From Megasphaera_A sueciensis (GTDB lineage: Bacteria; Bacillota; Negativicutes; Veillonellales; Megasphaeraceae), in NCBI RefSeq assembly GCF_050219315.1, contig NZ_CP116939.1, positions 1,426,001-1,490,000 on the forward strand: DNA of 64,000 nt. The letters are read 5' to 3'. Under the pieces are notes generated by a model, which did not search any database, had not been told where the DNA came from, and was given only the letters and a program-made list of their open reading frames with translations. This document shows positions 24,471-33,888 of the stretch, piece after piece; the first letter of the stretch is position 1, and every line of letters begins with the position of its first letter. Made by a program: the position numbers and the translations under genes.

Positions 24471-25310
24471 TTATTCTTTGTCTGTTTCTACACTCTGTTT
24501 TGCTATTTCATTGATAGCAATCATATCCTGAAGCACTGCTTCCACTTGTGTCAAATATAACATATTAGGTCCATCGCATAATGCTTCCTTGGGATTATCA
24601 TGCACTTCCATAAATACCCCATCTATGCCGCTGCCGGCTGCTGCTCTGGCCAGATTTCCAATAAATTGCCGCTGTCCTGAGGATTTTGTCCCGCTGCCGC
24701 CTGGTAATTGTACACTATGCGTAGCATCAAATACAACGGGGTACCCATACCTGCGCATAATGGGAAAACTTCGCATATCTACGACAAGATTATTATACCC
24801 CAGAGAAAATCCTCGTTCTGTTAAAATAATATTAGTATTGCCAGCTTCTTCTATTTTTCCTACAACATTTTTCATATCGCCAGGTGCCATAAACTGACCT
24901 TTTTTTACGTTTACAGCTTTGCCAGTCTGGGCTGCTGCATATATTAAATCCGTTTGACGGCATAAAAATGCGGGAATCTGCAGTACATCCAATACTTCTG
25001 CTGCCGGCTTGATCTGTTCAATAGAATGAATATCACTCACCACCGGAATTTGAAGTTCTTTTTTAATATCTCCCAAAATACGCATTCCTTCTTTTAATCC
25101 CGGACCGCGAAAGGAATGATAAGAAGAACGGTTTGCCTTGTCAAAGGAAGCTTTAAAAATATACGTAAGTCCCAGTTTATTACAAATTCTTTTCATTTCC
25201 CTGCCGATAAGCAGACAACGGTCTGGATTTTCTATCACACACGGACCTGCCATAACAAAAAGTTTTCCGTCCCCGCCAACACTTTTATTTCCAATAACTA
25301 CATTTTTCAT
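24471..25310 (-). CDS. kdsA: Kdo-8-phosphate synthase
   Basis: A 279-residue aldolase that condenses arabinose 5-phosphate with phosphoenolpyruvate. VMAGPCVIENPDRCL, FKASFDKANRSS, VLQIPAFLCRQTDL and VFDATHSVQLPGG are KdsA signatures. The start overlaps kdsB by four bases, so the two are coupled. Confidence 0.96.
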   Translation of the reverse strand: MKNVVIGNKSVGGDGKLFVMAGPCVIENPDRCLLIGREMKRICNKLGLTYIFKASFDKANRSSYHSFRGPGLKEGMRILGDIKKELQIPVVSDIHSIEQIKPAAEVLDVLQIPAFLCRQTDLIYAAAQTGKAVNVKKGQFMAPGDMKNVVGKIEEAGNTNIILTERGFSLGYNNLVVDMRSFPIMRRYGYPVVFDATHSVQLPGGSGTKSSGQRQFIGNLARAAAGSGIDGVFMEVHDNPKEALCDGPNMLYLTQVEAVLQDMIAINEIAKQSVETDKE

Positions 25311-26047
25311 TTCATATGCTCCTTTGCAAAATATTCCCGAATGCGTGCTAAGTCCTCCGGCGTATCGATTCCGATAAATTGATGATTTGTTACAATTACC
25401 TTGATTGTATAACCATTTTCCAAAACACGCAATTGTTCCAAAGATTCCACGGTTTCCATAGGCGTCGATTCCATCTTAGCATATTGTAAAAGAAAATCAC
25501 GCCGGTACGCATATATACCAATATGTTTATATGGTTTAACAGTACCGTAAAATGGATTTCGCGGATACGGTATCAAGGAGCGTGAAAAATACATGGCTTC
25601 TCCCTTGCGGTTCATAACAACTTTCACCGCACTGGGTTCATTATATTCTGATTCTAAAAGGGGAGTCGCGACCGTCGCCATATCAAGACTAGGATTTTCT
25701 TCAAAGACATGGCACAACGCATCAATCACATCCGAACTAATTAAAGGTTCATCCCCCTGTACATTAACAACAACATCCACATCTTCAAACTGCTCAACCG
25801 CTTCTGCTAAGCGATCCGTCCCATTAATATGATTTTCACGAGTCATAACCGCTTTGCCGCCGAATGTAACAACCGTGTCATATACTTTAGGATTATCCGT
25901 AGCGACAACAACAGCGCTCAATTTCTGTGCTTGAGCCGCTTGTTCATACACGCGCTGAATCATAGGTTTTCCAGCTATATCTGCCAATGGTTTTCCGGGA
26001 AGTCGTGTAGAAGCATACCGCGACGGAATAATACATACAAATTTCAT
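25307..26047 (-). CDS. kdsB: CMP-Kdo synthetase
   Basis: A 246-residue nucleotidyltransferase that activates Kdo with CTP. The N-terminus CIIPSRYASTRLPGKPLADI, the VVVNVQGDEPLI motif and HIGIYAYRRDFLLQY are typical for KdsB. Full family length; it follows lpxK by three bases and overlaps kdsA. Confidence 0.96.
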   Translation of the reverse strand: MKFVCIIPSRYASTRLPGKPLADIAGKPMIQRVYEQAAQAQKLSAVVVATDNPKVYDTVVTFGGKAVMTRENHINGTDRLAEAVEQFEDVDVVVNVQGDEPLISSDVIDALCHVFEENPSLDMATVATPLLESEYNEPSAVKVVMNRKGEAMYFSRSLIPYPRNPFYGTVKPYKHIGIYAYRRDFLLQYAKMESTPMETVESLEQLRVLENGYTIKVIVTNHQFIGIDTPEDLARIREYFAKEHMK

Positions 26048-26050
26048 TTT

Positions 26051-27190
26051 TTATCCTCCCAATACATTATGTAAAATTGTATATAACAAATCTTGTCCTT
26101 TTGTAATTTCAATTTCTATTCCCAGTACATATAAGGGAGATTTATACTGGTTCAAGAAGTGCTCCGGTATTTTTACTGCATCTTTTTCGGTAGTAATCAG
26201 GATAGCTCCCAAGCTCTTGGCTTTTACCGTCATACGTTCAATATCTGCAGCAGTATATTGATGATGGTCATCAAATCGAAGGGTATCGACCAATTCATAC
26301 CCAAATTCTTTTACCGTACGTTCAAAAGAAGCCGGATTGCCTAATGCCGATACAGCAATTCCTTTGCGTCCCTTGCCATGCACATAATTCTTGTAATCCT
26401 CCCGGTTAGCACAACTCCAGCTCAGAAAGGGGACACACCAGCGGGCTTGATGAACTGCCTCAATAATAGGCGCCTGAGTATTATAACGGCGCAGTGTTTG
26501 ATAAATATCCTCAATTGTATCGGAATCTCGTTGATCCGTTTTAGTAATTATAAACAGCCCAGCCCGGTTTAAATGCTCTAATGGTTCCCGCAGAATTCCC
26601 CGCGGCAGCAAATATCCGTTGCCGAAAGGATTGGTCGCATCAATCAAGACAATATCCAGATCGCGAATCAGCGGCCAATGTTGAAAGGCATCATCTAATA
26701 TAAGGACTTCAGCACCATACCGTTCAATGGCCATGCGGCCAGAGGTCGTACGTTCTCTTCCCACAAGAACCGGAACTCCCGGCAAACTGCGAGCCATGAG
26801 ACAGGCTTCATCTCCGCCTTCGGCCGCCGACAATAGCAGTTGTGTACCATCAGACATAATAGCCGTCTGATGTTCTGCCCGAGAACGATACCCACGATTC
26901 AGCAGTGCTACTCGGTATCCTTGTCCCTGAATAATACGGGCCAACATGCAAGCTGTCGGAGTTTTTCCCGTTCCACCAATAGTAATATTACCTAATCCAA
27001 TGACAACAGCAGGCAACTTTTCCTGTTTTCGCTTTCCGCCGGCAAATGCTTTATATTTAATTTCAACACCTTTTCCATATAACTTAGATATTCCCTCTAA
27101 TACGGCAAGGACCGCACGATCTCTTCTTGTGTGCGGGACATTTTGCATCAAAAAGGAAAAATATGCCGCAGTTTTACTGCGAAACGACAT
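26051..27190 (-). CDS. lpxK: Tetraacyldisaccharide 4'-kinase
   Basis: A 379-residue membrane-associated kinase that phosphorylates the lipid A disaccharide at 4'. The P-loop lies in GNITIGGTGKTPTACMLARI, followed by RGYRS, the DDAFQHWPLIRDLDIVLIDA motif and a C-terminal ILITTEKDAVKI. It is slightly longer than the E. coli protein. It follows waaA by six bases. Confidence 0.95.
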   Translation of the reverse strand: MSFRSKTAAYFSFLMQNVPHTRRDRAVLAVLEGISKLYGKGVEIKYKAFAGGKRKQEKLPAVVIGLGNITIGGTGKTPTACMLARIIQGQGYRVALLNRGYRSRAEHQTAIMSDGTQLLLSAAEGGDEACLMARSLPGVPVLVGRERTTSGRMAIERYGAEVLILDDAFQHWPLIRDLDIVLIDATNPFGNGYLLPRGILREPLEHLNRAGLFIITKTDQRDSDTIEDIYQTLRRYNTQAPIIEAVHQARWCVPFLSWSCANREDYKNYVHGKGRKGIAVSALGNPASFERTVKEFGYELVDTLRFDDHHQYTAADIERMTVKAKSLGAILITTEKDAVKIPEHFLNQYKSPLYVLGIEIEITKGQDLLYTILHNVLGG

Positions 27191-27196
27191 AACTCT

Positions 27197-28525
27197 TCAT
27201 CTCCGCATCTGTATTTCGTCCAATAGCTTTTGCAATTCCGTCAGATTTTTTTCCGTAGCTCCTTGATTTTCCATTACAACTTCGATACAGCTGCGTTTCA
27301 TTTTTTCTGCCCGGGACGTATCTGTTAATATATCCATGCAGGTTTCGATAAATTCTTTTTCACTTTTGACCATGACACAAGCCCCACGCTTACTAAGCAA
27401 TTCAAAAATTTCTTCAAAATTAAACATGTAGGGTCCTACTATTATTGGTTTGCCATGAGCCGCCGGTTCCAAAATATTATGACCGCCTATTTTTGCTAAA
27501 CTGCCGCCGACAAAGATCAAGTCGCCGACGCTATATACACGGCCCAATTCACCAATCGTATCAAGAATAACTCCATCATACTGTGCAGGTATAGTTTTTT
27601 TAGCCTGCATATCGCTGCGCTTCACCATACTAATCTGATGCGTGGCTCCTTCTTCGCAAATTAAATCTGCTTGATAAATATACCGGGGTGCGATAATTAA
27701 CCGGGCACGAGGAAACCGTTTTTTAATTTCACCAAACGCATTATATACTGTACCATTTTCTCCTTTATGCGTACTGCCGGCAATAATAATCGGGTATGTT
27801 CCATCTTCAAAGCCTAGTTCATGAAGGAATTCTTTTTTTTCTGTTTCTGTCACAATGCCATATGTCTGATCATATTTTGTATTTCCCGTGATGATAACCT
27901 TGGTAGGGTCTGCCCCAATGCTGATAATATACCCTGCATCAATGTGACTCTGCATACAAAAAACGCGAATGGAAGACAACACCCGTTTCGTAAAAAAACT
28001 AATCATCCGATAGCGAATGGCACTGCGCTGGCTGATACGGCCATTCATCATCATCACAGGAATATGCTTTCTTTCAGCAATACGTAAAAAATTTGGCCAT
28101 ATTTCTGTTTCTACCAATAAAATAATTTTAGGTTTTACTATATTTAAAATGCGGTTCGTAAAATACGGTAAATCCAGAGGAAAAAACAAAATTCCGTCTG
28201 CACCTTCAATAATTTGATGTGCCATACGAAATCCTGTCGCAGTTACTACAGAAACAATAAGTACCTCATCTGGATATTTTTTACGCATCTCTCTTATAAT
28301 GGGACTAGCTGCTACAATTTCTCCTACAGAAGCAGCATGAAGCCAGATAGCATGGCGGTTAGATATTTTTTCTTTTAAATCATCCGGCAGATATCCAATA
28401 CTTTGCTTAATGCGCTGATAAAATCCTTCCTCTTTGATAAGGCGGTATACCAGTATGGGAAATAGTGTTGCCCAATACATGACCAGCAAAATATTATATA
28501 ACCAATATATAGGATTAATTCTCAT
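27197..28525 (-). CDS. waaA: Kdo transferase (3-deoxy-D-manno-octulosonic-acid transferase)
   Basis: A 442-residue GT-B-fold, membrane-anchored glycosyltransferase that adds Kdo to lipid IVA. The N-terminal hydrophobic anchor is followed by IWLHAASVGEIVAASPIIR (with the catalytic glutamate), LLVETEIWPNFLR and, in the C-terminal half, FVGGSLAKIGGHNILEPAAH, the CMP-Kdo-binding region. It lies between msbA and lpxK. The number of Kdo residues added is not readable from sequence. Confidence 0.95.
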   Translation of the reverse strand: MRINPIYWLYNILLVMYWATLFPILVYRLIKEEGFYQRIKQSIGYLPDDLKEKISNRHAIWLHAASVGEIVAASPIIREMRKKYPDEVLIVSVVTATGFRMAHQIIEGADGILFFPLDLPYFTNRILNIVKPKIILLVETEIWPNFLRIAERKHIPVMMMNGRISQRSAIRYRMISFFTKRVLSSIRVFCMQSHIDAGYIISIGADPTKVIITGNTKYDQTYGIVTETEKKEFLHELGFEDGTYPIIIAGSTHKGENGTVYNAFGEIKKRFPRARLIIAPRYIYQADLICEEGATHQISMVKRSDMQAKKTIPAQYDGVILDTIGELGRVYSVGDLIFVGGSLAKIGGHNILEPAAHGKPIIVGPYMFNFEEIFELLSKRGACVMVKSEKEFIETCMDILTDTSRAEKMKRSCIEVVMENQGATEKNLTELQKLLDEIQMRR

Positions 28526-28528
28526 AGT

Positions 28529-30280
28529 TTAGCCTTTCAATTCTCCATTAAATTGTACTGCATATAAGTTTGCATATAATCCTTTTTTTGCAAGAAGTTG
28601 TTCATGCGTTCCCACTTCGGCGATTCTTCCTTTATCAATCACAACGATCTTGTCGGCATTGCGAACCGTACTAAGCCGATGTGCAATAACCACTGCGGTA
28701 CGTCCTTTCATGAGACGATCCAGAGCTGCCTGTACAATCTTTTCACTTTCTGTATCCAGCGCAGATGTTGCTTCATCCAAAATAAGAATACGCGGATTTT
28801 TCAAAATGGCTCGGGCAATAGCAATGCGCTGCCGCTGTCCTCCGGATAAAGAATTCCCCCGGTCTCCGACTACTGTGTTATATCCATCCGGTAATTGCCG
28901 GATAAATTCATCCGCATTTGCCGCCTTAGCTGCTAATATGACTTCTTCTTCTGTCGCATCTAAACGGCCATACAAAATATTTTCCATAACAGACGCATTA
29001 AAAAGCATCGTTTCCTGAGGAACAAGTCCAATTTGGCGGCGTAACGACGAAAACGTAACATTACGAATATCAATGCCGTCAATAGTCAAACTCCCTCGTT
29101 CCACATCATAAAAACGAGGCAAAAGATTAGCAACTGTAGATTTCCCGGCTCCGCTAGGACCTACAAGTGCTACAACTTGTCCAGGATTTATAGTCAAATT
29201 AAAATTTTGCAATGCTGCATGCTCACTGTCATAAGAGAAATATACATTGTCAAATTCAACATGTCCTTGTACCTGTGGCAGTTCAACGGCATTTATGCTT
29301 TCTTCTACATCGGGTTTCGTATCAAGTGTTTCAAATACACGATCTGCAGCACCAAGGGATTTTTGAACATTGCCATAAATATCACTGATTCGGCGCACCG
29401 GATTAGCCAAATTAATGGCATAAATCAAGAAAGCAATAAGAGCCCCTGCCGTCATATCCCCGTTAATAACACTTATACCGCCATACCAAATAATTCCGGT
29501 CACAGCCACAGCCGCAAAAAATTCCACAAATGGAGTCAACATACTTGTAAGTTTTGTCGTCTTCATGACAGCCTGAAAATTGTAGTCGTTTTGTGTAATA
29601 AATTTTTTTATTTCATATTCCTCGCGATTAAAAGAGCGAATAATTCGAATTCCAGAAATAGCTTCCTGAAGCAAGGCGGTAATATCAGCAATCTTTCCTT
29701 GTACCTCATGCCCTGCTTGACGCAGCCGTGCTCCAAAGAAGTGAATGGTCAAAAGCACTAACGGCACAATAATAAGTGTCAATAAAGTCAAGCGCCAATT
29801 TAAATACACCATAGAGACCAATGACCCTACCAATATAACAACTTCTTGAACAAAGGAAACCAGGTTTCCTGCAATTGCAGTTTGCAGTGCTGTAACATCA
29901 TTCGTTAAGTTGCTCATAATGATGCCCGTCTTATTACGATCATAATACGATAAAGATAGTCTCTGCAAATGACGATATAGTTTTTCCCGAATATCAATAA
30001 CAATTTTTTGTCCCACATAGCTCATAAGATAGCTTTGTCCAAAAAAGAAAACGCCTCGCAAGACAAAAAGAACCAAAATCCCTATAACAATAAGGTTCAA
30101 TGTATAAACATCTTTATTGGCTAATACTTTATCAATAACATCCTTAATCAGCCACGGTACAATAACATTGCTCAGGCCGGAAAAAGCCATGCACACTACA
30201 GATATAATCAAACGTGATACATATGGTTTAATAAAGATCAATAATCTTTTGTAGCTTTCATAGCTACTATATTCTCTCAT
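28529..30280 (-). CDS. msbA: Lipid A flippase, ABC transporter MsbA-like
   Basis: A 583-residue fused half-transporter. The N-terminal six-helix exporter domain (residues 1-320) precedes a nucleotide-binding domain with Walker A GPSGAGKST, Q-loop RRQIGLVPQETMLFNASV, signature LSGGQRQRIAIARAI, Walker B ILILDEATSALD and H-loop VVIAHRLSTV. Its location between lpxB and waaA makes lipid A-core flipping the likely role, though the family also includes multidrug exporters. Its start overlaps the lpxB stop by four bases. Confidence 0.92.
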   Translation of the reverse strand: MREYSSYESYKRLLIFIKPYVSRLIISVVCMAFSGLSNVIVPWLIKDVIDKVLANKDVYTLNLIVIGILVLFVLRGVFFFGQSYLMSYVGQKIVIDIREKLYRHLQRLSLSYYDRNKTGIIMSNLTNDVTALQTAIAGNLVSFVQEVVILVGSLVSMVYLNWRLTLLTLIIVPLVLLTIHFFGARLRQAGHEVQGKIADITALLQEAISGIRIIRSFNREEYEIKKFITQNDYNFQAVMKTTKLTSMLTPFVEFFAAVAVTGIIWYGGISVINGDMTAGALIAFLIYAINLANPVRRISDIYGNVQKSLGAADRVFETLDTKPDVEESINAVELPQVQGHVEFDNVYFSYDSEHAALQNFNLTINPGQVVALVGPSGAGKSTVANLLPRFYDVERGSLTIDGIDIRNVTFSSLRRQIGLVPQETMLFNASVMENILYGRLDATEEEVILAAKAANADEFIRQLPDGYNTVVGDRGNSLSGGQRQRIAIARAILKNPRILILDEATSALDTESEKIVQAALDRLMKGRTAVVIAHRLSTVRNADKIVVIDKGRIAEVGTHEQLLAKKGLYANLYAVQFNGELKG

Positions 30281-31419
30281 AAACGGCCTTTCTCCTTAGC
30301 AAAATTTATAATGGTTCCGGCGATACGCTCAACCGCACCGGGTTGTCCCATAGCACTACGCACGGATAGCATATCGCTGCGCATTTGTTGTTCCCGCTTT
30401 TTATCCTGCAACACTTGCAGCAGTTGTTCCGCTATATGAAGCGGAGTAACTTCGTCTTGCCATAATTCCGGCATTATTTCCCTTCCGGAAATGATATTGG
30501 GTAATCCAATATGTTTGATATGAACCAGAAATTTAGACAATGTATACGTCAAGGAAGATACTCGGTAAATCAATATCGTCGGCAATCCCATCAGTGCCGT
30601 CTCCAAAGTTGCCGTTCCCGATGCCGCCACCGCTACCGTACTGATATTCATCATATCATATATATGATCATCGGCAATAACAGCAGAAACACCTGCGGCT
30701 TGCGTCGCTTGTTCGAGCAGACTGCAGTCAATTGTCGAAGCACGCGGTATGATAAATTGAACATTTCTGGCATATTGTCTGATAATTTTTGCAGCGCTAA
30801 GCATATCAGGCAGCAATCCTTTAACCTCCTGCAGCCGACTTCCCGGCATAAACAAAATCGTTTGTTTTTCCGGATCCAGGCCAAAATAACGATACGCTTT
30901 CTCTTTTGTCATATCAGCATGAACTACATCCATCAGCGGATGTCCGGCATAAATAACGTTTGTTCCTATCTTGCGATACAATGCTTCTTCAAAAGGAAAC
31001 ATAGACACGGCCAAATCAGCATACTGTGCTATTACCTTTCCCCGGCTCTTATGCCAGGCCCAAATCGTCGGCAAAATATAATAAACGACAGGAATACCCG
31101 CTGCTTTTGCCTTCTTTATAAGGCGCATATTAAACCCGGGGTAGTCAATACACACCAGTAAATCCGGTTTTTCTTCCAGCATTTTTTGAAACAAAAAATC
31201 GCGAAGCCGAAAAAAGAACGGGATTTTCTTTAGAATTTCCCCTATGCCTATAAATCCCAGATTTTTTATATCATATAAAATCCGTACGCCTGCAGCAGCC
31301 ATCTGAGAGCCACCCATGCCAATCAATTCTACTTCAGGATCAATTTTTATCATAGCTTTGGCCAAATTTGCGCCATGCATATCACCGGAAGCTTCTCCGG
31401 CAGAAAACATGATTTTCAT
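30277..31419 (-). CDS. lpxB: Lipid-A-disaccharide synthase
   Basis: A 380-residue GT19 glycosyltransferase joining lipid X and UDP-diacylglucosamine. The start IMFSAGEASGDMHGANLAKA, LLVCIDYPGFNMRLIKKAK, YYILPTIWAWHKSRG and FMPGSRLQEVKGLLP are diagnostic. It follows lpxI by 12 bases and overlaps msbA. Confidence 0.96.
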   Translation of the reverse strand: MKIMFSAGEASGDMHGANLAKAMIKIDPEVELIGMGGSQMAAAGVRILYDIKNLGFIGIGEILKKIPFFFRLRDFLFQKMLEEKPDLLVCIDYPGFNMRLIKKAKAAGIPVVYYILPTIWAWHKSRGKVIAQYADLAVSMFPFEEALYRKIGTNVIYAGHPLMDVVHADMTKEKAYRYFGLDPEKQTILFMPGSRLQEVKGLLPDMLSAAKIIRQYARNVQFIIPRASTIDCSLLEQATQAAGVSAVIADDHIYDMMNISTVAVAASGTATLETALMGLPTILIYRVSSLTYTLSKFLVHIKHIGLPNIISGREIMPELWQDEVTPLHIAEQLLQVLQDKKREQQMRSDMLSVRSAMGQPGAVERIAGTIINFAKEKGRL

Positions 31420-31431
31420 AAAAGCTCCTTA

Positions 31432-32247
31432 TCAATACGTTTCATCTACGGCACAAATACAAATACGGTTCTTATCTGCTAAAGATATAACCGCCTGCTG
31501 CTCCACAAAAAGCGTATGGCCAGCTTCAATAGCCAGTACTGTACAATTGCTTTTCATCATGTTCTGCAAGGTATCCATACCAATGGCCGGAACATCAAAA
31601 CGAACATCTTGATTTGGTTTTGCTACCTTGACAACAACGGCATTTCCTCTTCCCAGAGTCCCGCCCCTGCGAATACAAGAATCAGTCCCTTCAATCGCCT
31701 CAACGGCCATGACTGCTTTATTCTTTACAACGACAGTTTGGCCAATATCCAGCCCGCCAATCGCCTTTGCTGCTGCAAAGCCAAAACGAATATCATCATT
31801 TTCTTTTTCTGTAGGTTTTCGCTGCGTCAATACTCCTACAGAAGGCATCAGCGGTTTTAGATAAGTAGTTTGATCAACTACCTCCAAGCCATCCTTTGCC
31901 AGTTCTTCTACAATAGCCAGCATAATCGTATCATCTTTACGATTACGCAATCGTGCCAGCAGCTTAATTGCCCGCAAGTCAGGGAATGTAAGGCCTTTAA
32001 AAAGAATTTCCTTAGTTACCTTGCCAATCATGGTAATATGGGTAACCCCTTCTTTTTTCATAGTACGGATTACTTTATCCAATTTAGCCACATTAATAGT
32101 ATAGTACACGTCTGCTTCCAATGCTAATTCCGGTGCCGGTTCATCCACGACAGCAATAACAATCACTTCATGTCCTGTCTGTTTAGCAGCACGCACAAAT
32201 TCTACAGGCAAATTGCCAACACCAGCAAGCAATCCTACTTTTTCCAT
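31432..32247 (-). CDS. lpxI: UDP-2,3-diacylglucosamine pyrophosphatase LpxI
   Basis: A 271-residue enzyme releasing lipid X, the alternative to LpxH. GLLAGVGNLPVEFVRAAKQ, THITMIGKVTKEILFKGL and the C-terminal FDVPAIGMDTLQNM, CTVLAIEAGHTLF match the LpxI family. The ATG at 32247 follows AAGGGTGGT. LpxI is typical of alphaproteobacteria and Negativicutes. It precedes lpxB, the enzyme that uses its product. Confidence 0.93.
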   Translation of the reverse strand: MEKVGLLAGVGNLPVEFVRAAKQTGHEVIVIAVVDEPAPELALEADVYYTINVAKLDKVIRTMKKEGVTHITMIGKVTKEILFKGLTFPDLRAIKLLARLRNRKDDTIMLAIVEELAKDGLEVVDQTTYLKPLMPSVGVLTQRKPTEKENDDIRFGFAAAKAIGGLDIGQTVVVKNKAVMAVEAIEGTDSCIRRGGTLGRGNAVVVKVAKPNQDVRFDVPAIGMDTLQNMMKSNCTVLAIEAGHTLFVEQQAVISLADKNRICICAVDETY

Positions 32248-32351
32248 ATATACCACCCTTGTGAAGTCTAGTAATGTATCTTATTTATTATATCAAAAAA
32301 ATATATACTCTGTCAGCAAAAGGAAAGGCTTTTTCTACAAAAGTTCCGACA

Positions 32352-32395
32352 AACAAAAAAAGGCTGGCAAGACACTGCTCACCTGCCCTTTCTAT
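32352..32395 (-). terminator. Terminator-like hairpin after lpxA
   Basis: On the minus strand AAAGGGCAGGTGAG and CTTGCCAGCCTTT form an interrupted stem followed by seven T, a few bases past the lpxA stop. The stem contains an internal loop, so termination may be partial, allowing read-through into lpxI. Confidence 0.5.
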
Positions 32396-32401
32396 AATTC
32401 A

Positions 32402-33214
32402 TCACTCTTTTGTGCCGCGACAAATACCTCGTTCTGCATTGCGGAGAAAGCGAAGAAAATGTTCCACTTCTTCTGAGCTGTCTAATTCCTGTTCCATTTC
32501 AGCAATTGCTTGTCCCAAATTTAAACCAGAGCGATATAAAATACGAAATGCTTTTTTCAGTTCACTGCGAATATTTTCCGGTATTCCTGCTCTAGATAAC
32601 CCAACACTATTCAACCCTATACAACGTGCCGGTTGTCCATCAGCAATAACAAAAGGCGGAATATCCTGCACGACCTTTGCCAGTCCGCCGATCATGCTGT
32701 TGCGTCCTACTTTGACAAATTGATGTACTCCGGCAATCCCGCCGATTACAACACGATCTTCAATCGTTACATGTCCGGCAAGCCCCGCGCAATTACTCAT
32801 AATAACATAATTACCGACATCACAATTATGGGCAATATGCGTACAAGCTTGAAACAAGCAATGGGATCCAATACTTGTCACATCTTCTTCACCTGTTGCC
32901 CTGCTTACCGTTACAAATTCACGAAAAACAGAATAATCACCAATCGTTACATAGCTTTTTTCGCCATTAAATTTCAAATCCTGTGGTTCAGAACCAATAG
33001 ACGCACTGGGGAAGAATCGACAATATTTTCCTATTGTAGTCCATCCGTCAATGACAACATGTGCCATAACTTCCGTTCCTTCTCCAATCTCCACATTAGG
33101 GCCGATAACGGCGTAAGGCCCTATTTTAACACCTGGCCCAATTTTCGCATGTGGATCTATAATAGCCGTTGGATGTATCATGCTTTTCTGCATGTCTCCT
33201 TTTTCCTCGGTCAT
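32402..33214 (-). CDS. lpxA: UDP-N-acetylglucosamine acyltransferase
   Basis: About 270 residues: a left-handed beta-helix acyltransferase that begins lipid A synthesis. Hexapeptide repeats (IDPHAKIGPGVKIGPYAVIG, IGEGTEVMAHVVIDGWTTIG) and ACTHIAHNCDVGNYVIMSN with the catalytic histidine are clear, and the C-terminal helical part is present. ATG 33214 has GAGGAG at good spacing; ATG 33181 (MIHPTAIID) would give the more usual family length, so the N-terminus is uncertain by about 11 residues. Confidence 0.94.
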   Translation of the reverse strand: MTEEKGDMQKSMIHPTAIIDPHAKIGPGVKIGPYAVIGPNVEIGEGTEVMAHVVIDGWTTIGKYCRFFPSASIGSEPQDLKFNGEKSYVTIGDYSVFREFVTVSRATGEEDVTSIGSHCLFQACTHIAHNCDVGNYVIMSNCAGLAGHVTIEDRVVIGGIAGVHQFVKVGRNSMIGGLAKVVQDIPPFVIADGQPARCIGLNSVGLSRAGIPENIRSELKKAFRILYRSGLNLGQAIAEMEQELDSSEEVEHFLRFLRNAERGICRGTKE

Positions 33215-33324
33215 TAAAGTCACTCCTCGCTATCCTTTCAAGATTTTCCAATCTGAAGGGAGCTTAAAAATTTTTTAACTTATTATATAATATACTCTAA
33301 ATATACTCTTTTTCATAAGGGCAG

Positions 33325-33366
33325 AATATAACTGCTAAAAACAAATGTTTTAGCAGTGTTATATTA
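33325..33366. repeat. Large hairpin between fabZ and lpxA
   Basis: AATATAACTGCTAAAA and TTTTAGCAGTGTTATATT pair over 16 positions with a two-base bulge. It lies in the 212-base fabZ-lpxA gap. No long T tract follows on either strand, so its role (weak terminator, processing site or operator) is open. Confidence 0.5.
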
Positions 33367-33426
33367 ATATATCTTATTTTTTCGTTATTTTTCTTATCTT
33401 TTATACTAATTACTTAATATTATAAC

Positions 33427-33876
33427 TTATTTCTGTTTTGCATCTTGCGAGGGCATGAGTGCAAACATATATTCTCCTTCTGCACATAGTGTGTCACCTA
33501 CGTGTGATTGTGCCTTGACTTTCCCCATACGTCCCTTAATTTTTTCAATATCGGCACGCATAACAACGGTATCTCCCGGACGAACAGGATGACGAAACCG
33601 CAGTTTATCGATACCTGTAAAAAATGGAACAAGTCCACGATTTTCTTCTGGATAAAGCAGCGCGACTCCGCCTACTTGCGCCATCGCTTCAGCTAGCAAC
33701 ACGCCTGGCATGACCGGCTGTCCTGGAAAATGTCCTTGAAAAAACAATTCATTAAATGTTGCATTTTTAATACCTACAGCATATTTCATCGGTTCTAATT
33801 CGATAATACGATCCACAAGCAGCATCGGATAGCGATGCGGCAAAATTTTCATAATATCGGTTACATTCAAAATCAT
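33427..33876 (-). CDS. fabZ: 3-hydroxyacyl-ACP dehydratase FabZ
   Basis: A 149-residue hotdog-fold dehydratase for fatty-acid elongation. The active-site histidine (His49) lies in FQGHFPGQPVMPGVLLAEAM, with Glu63 as the partner; the N-terminus IMKILPHRYPMLLVDRI is classic. It is placed between lpxC and lpxA, the usual diderm position, where it competes with lipid A synthesis for 3-hydroxyacyl-ACP. It supplies the dehydratase missing from the fab operon at 8-15 kb. Confidence 0.96.
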   Translation of the reverse strand: MILNVTDIMKILPHRYPMLLVDRIIELEPMKYAVGIKNATFNELFFQGHFPGQPVMPGVLLAEAMAQVGGVALLYPEENRGLVPFFTGIDKLRFRHPVRPGDTVVMRADIEKIKGRMGKVKAQSHVGDTLCAEGEYMFALMPSQDAKQK

Positions 33877-33888
33877 AATAATTCCTCC

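Noticed and set aside
29177..29761. Plus-strand open frame of 194 codons opposite msbA
   Set aside because: Antisense to an unambiguous ABC exporter; no start signal or family resemblance.
30511..31161. Plus-strand open frame of 216 codons opposite lpxB
   Set aside because: Antisense shadow of a clear lpxB gene; the composition (rich in R, Q, H, C, N) is unlike real proteins in the window.
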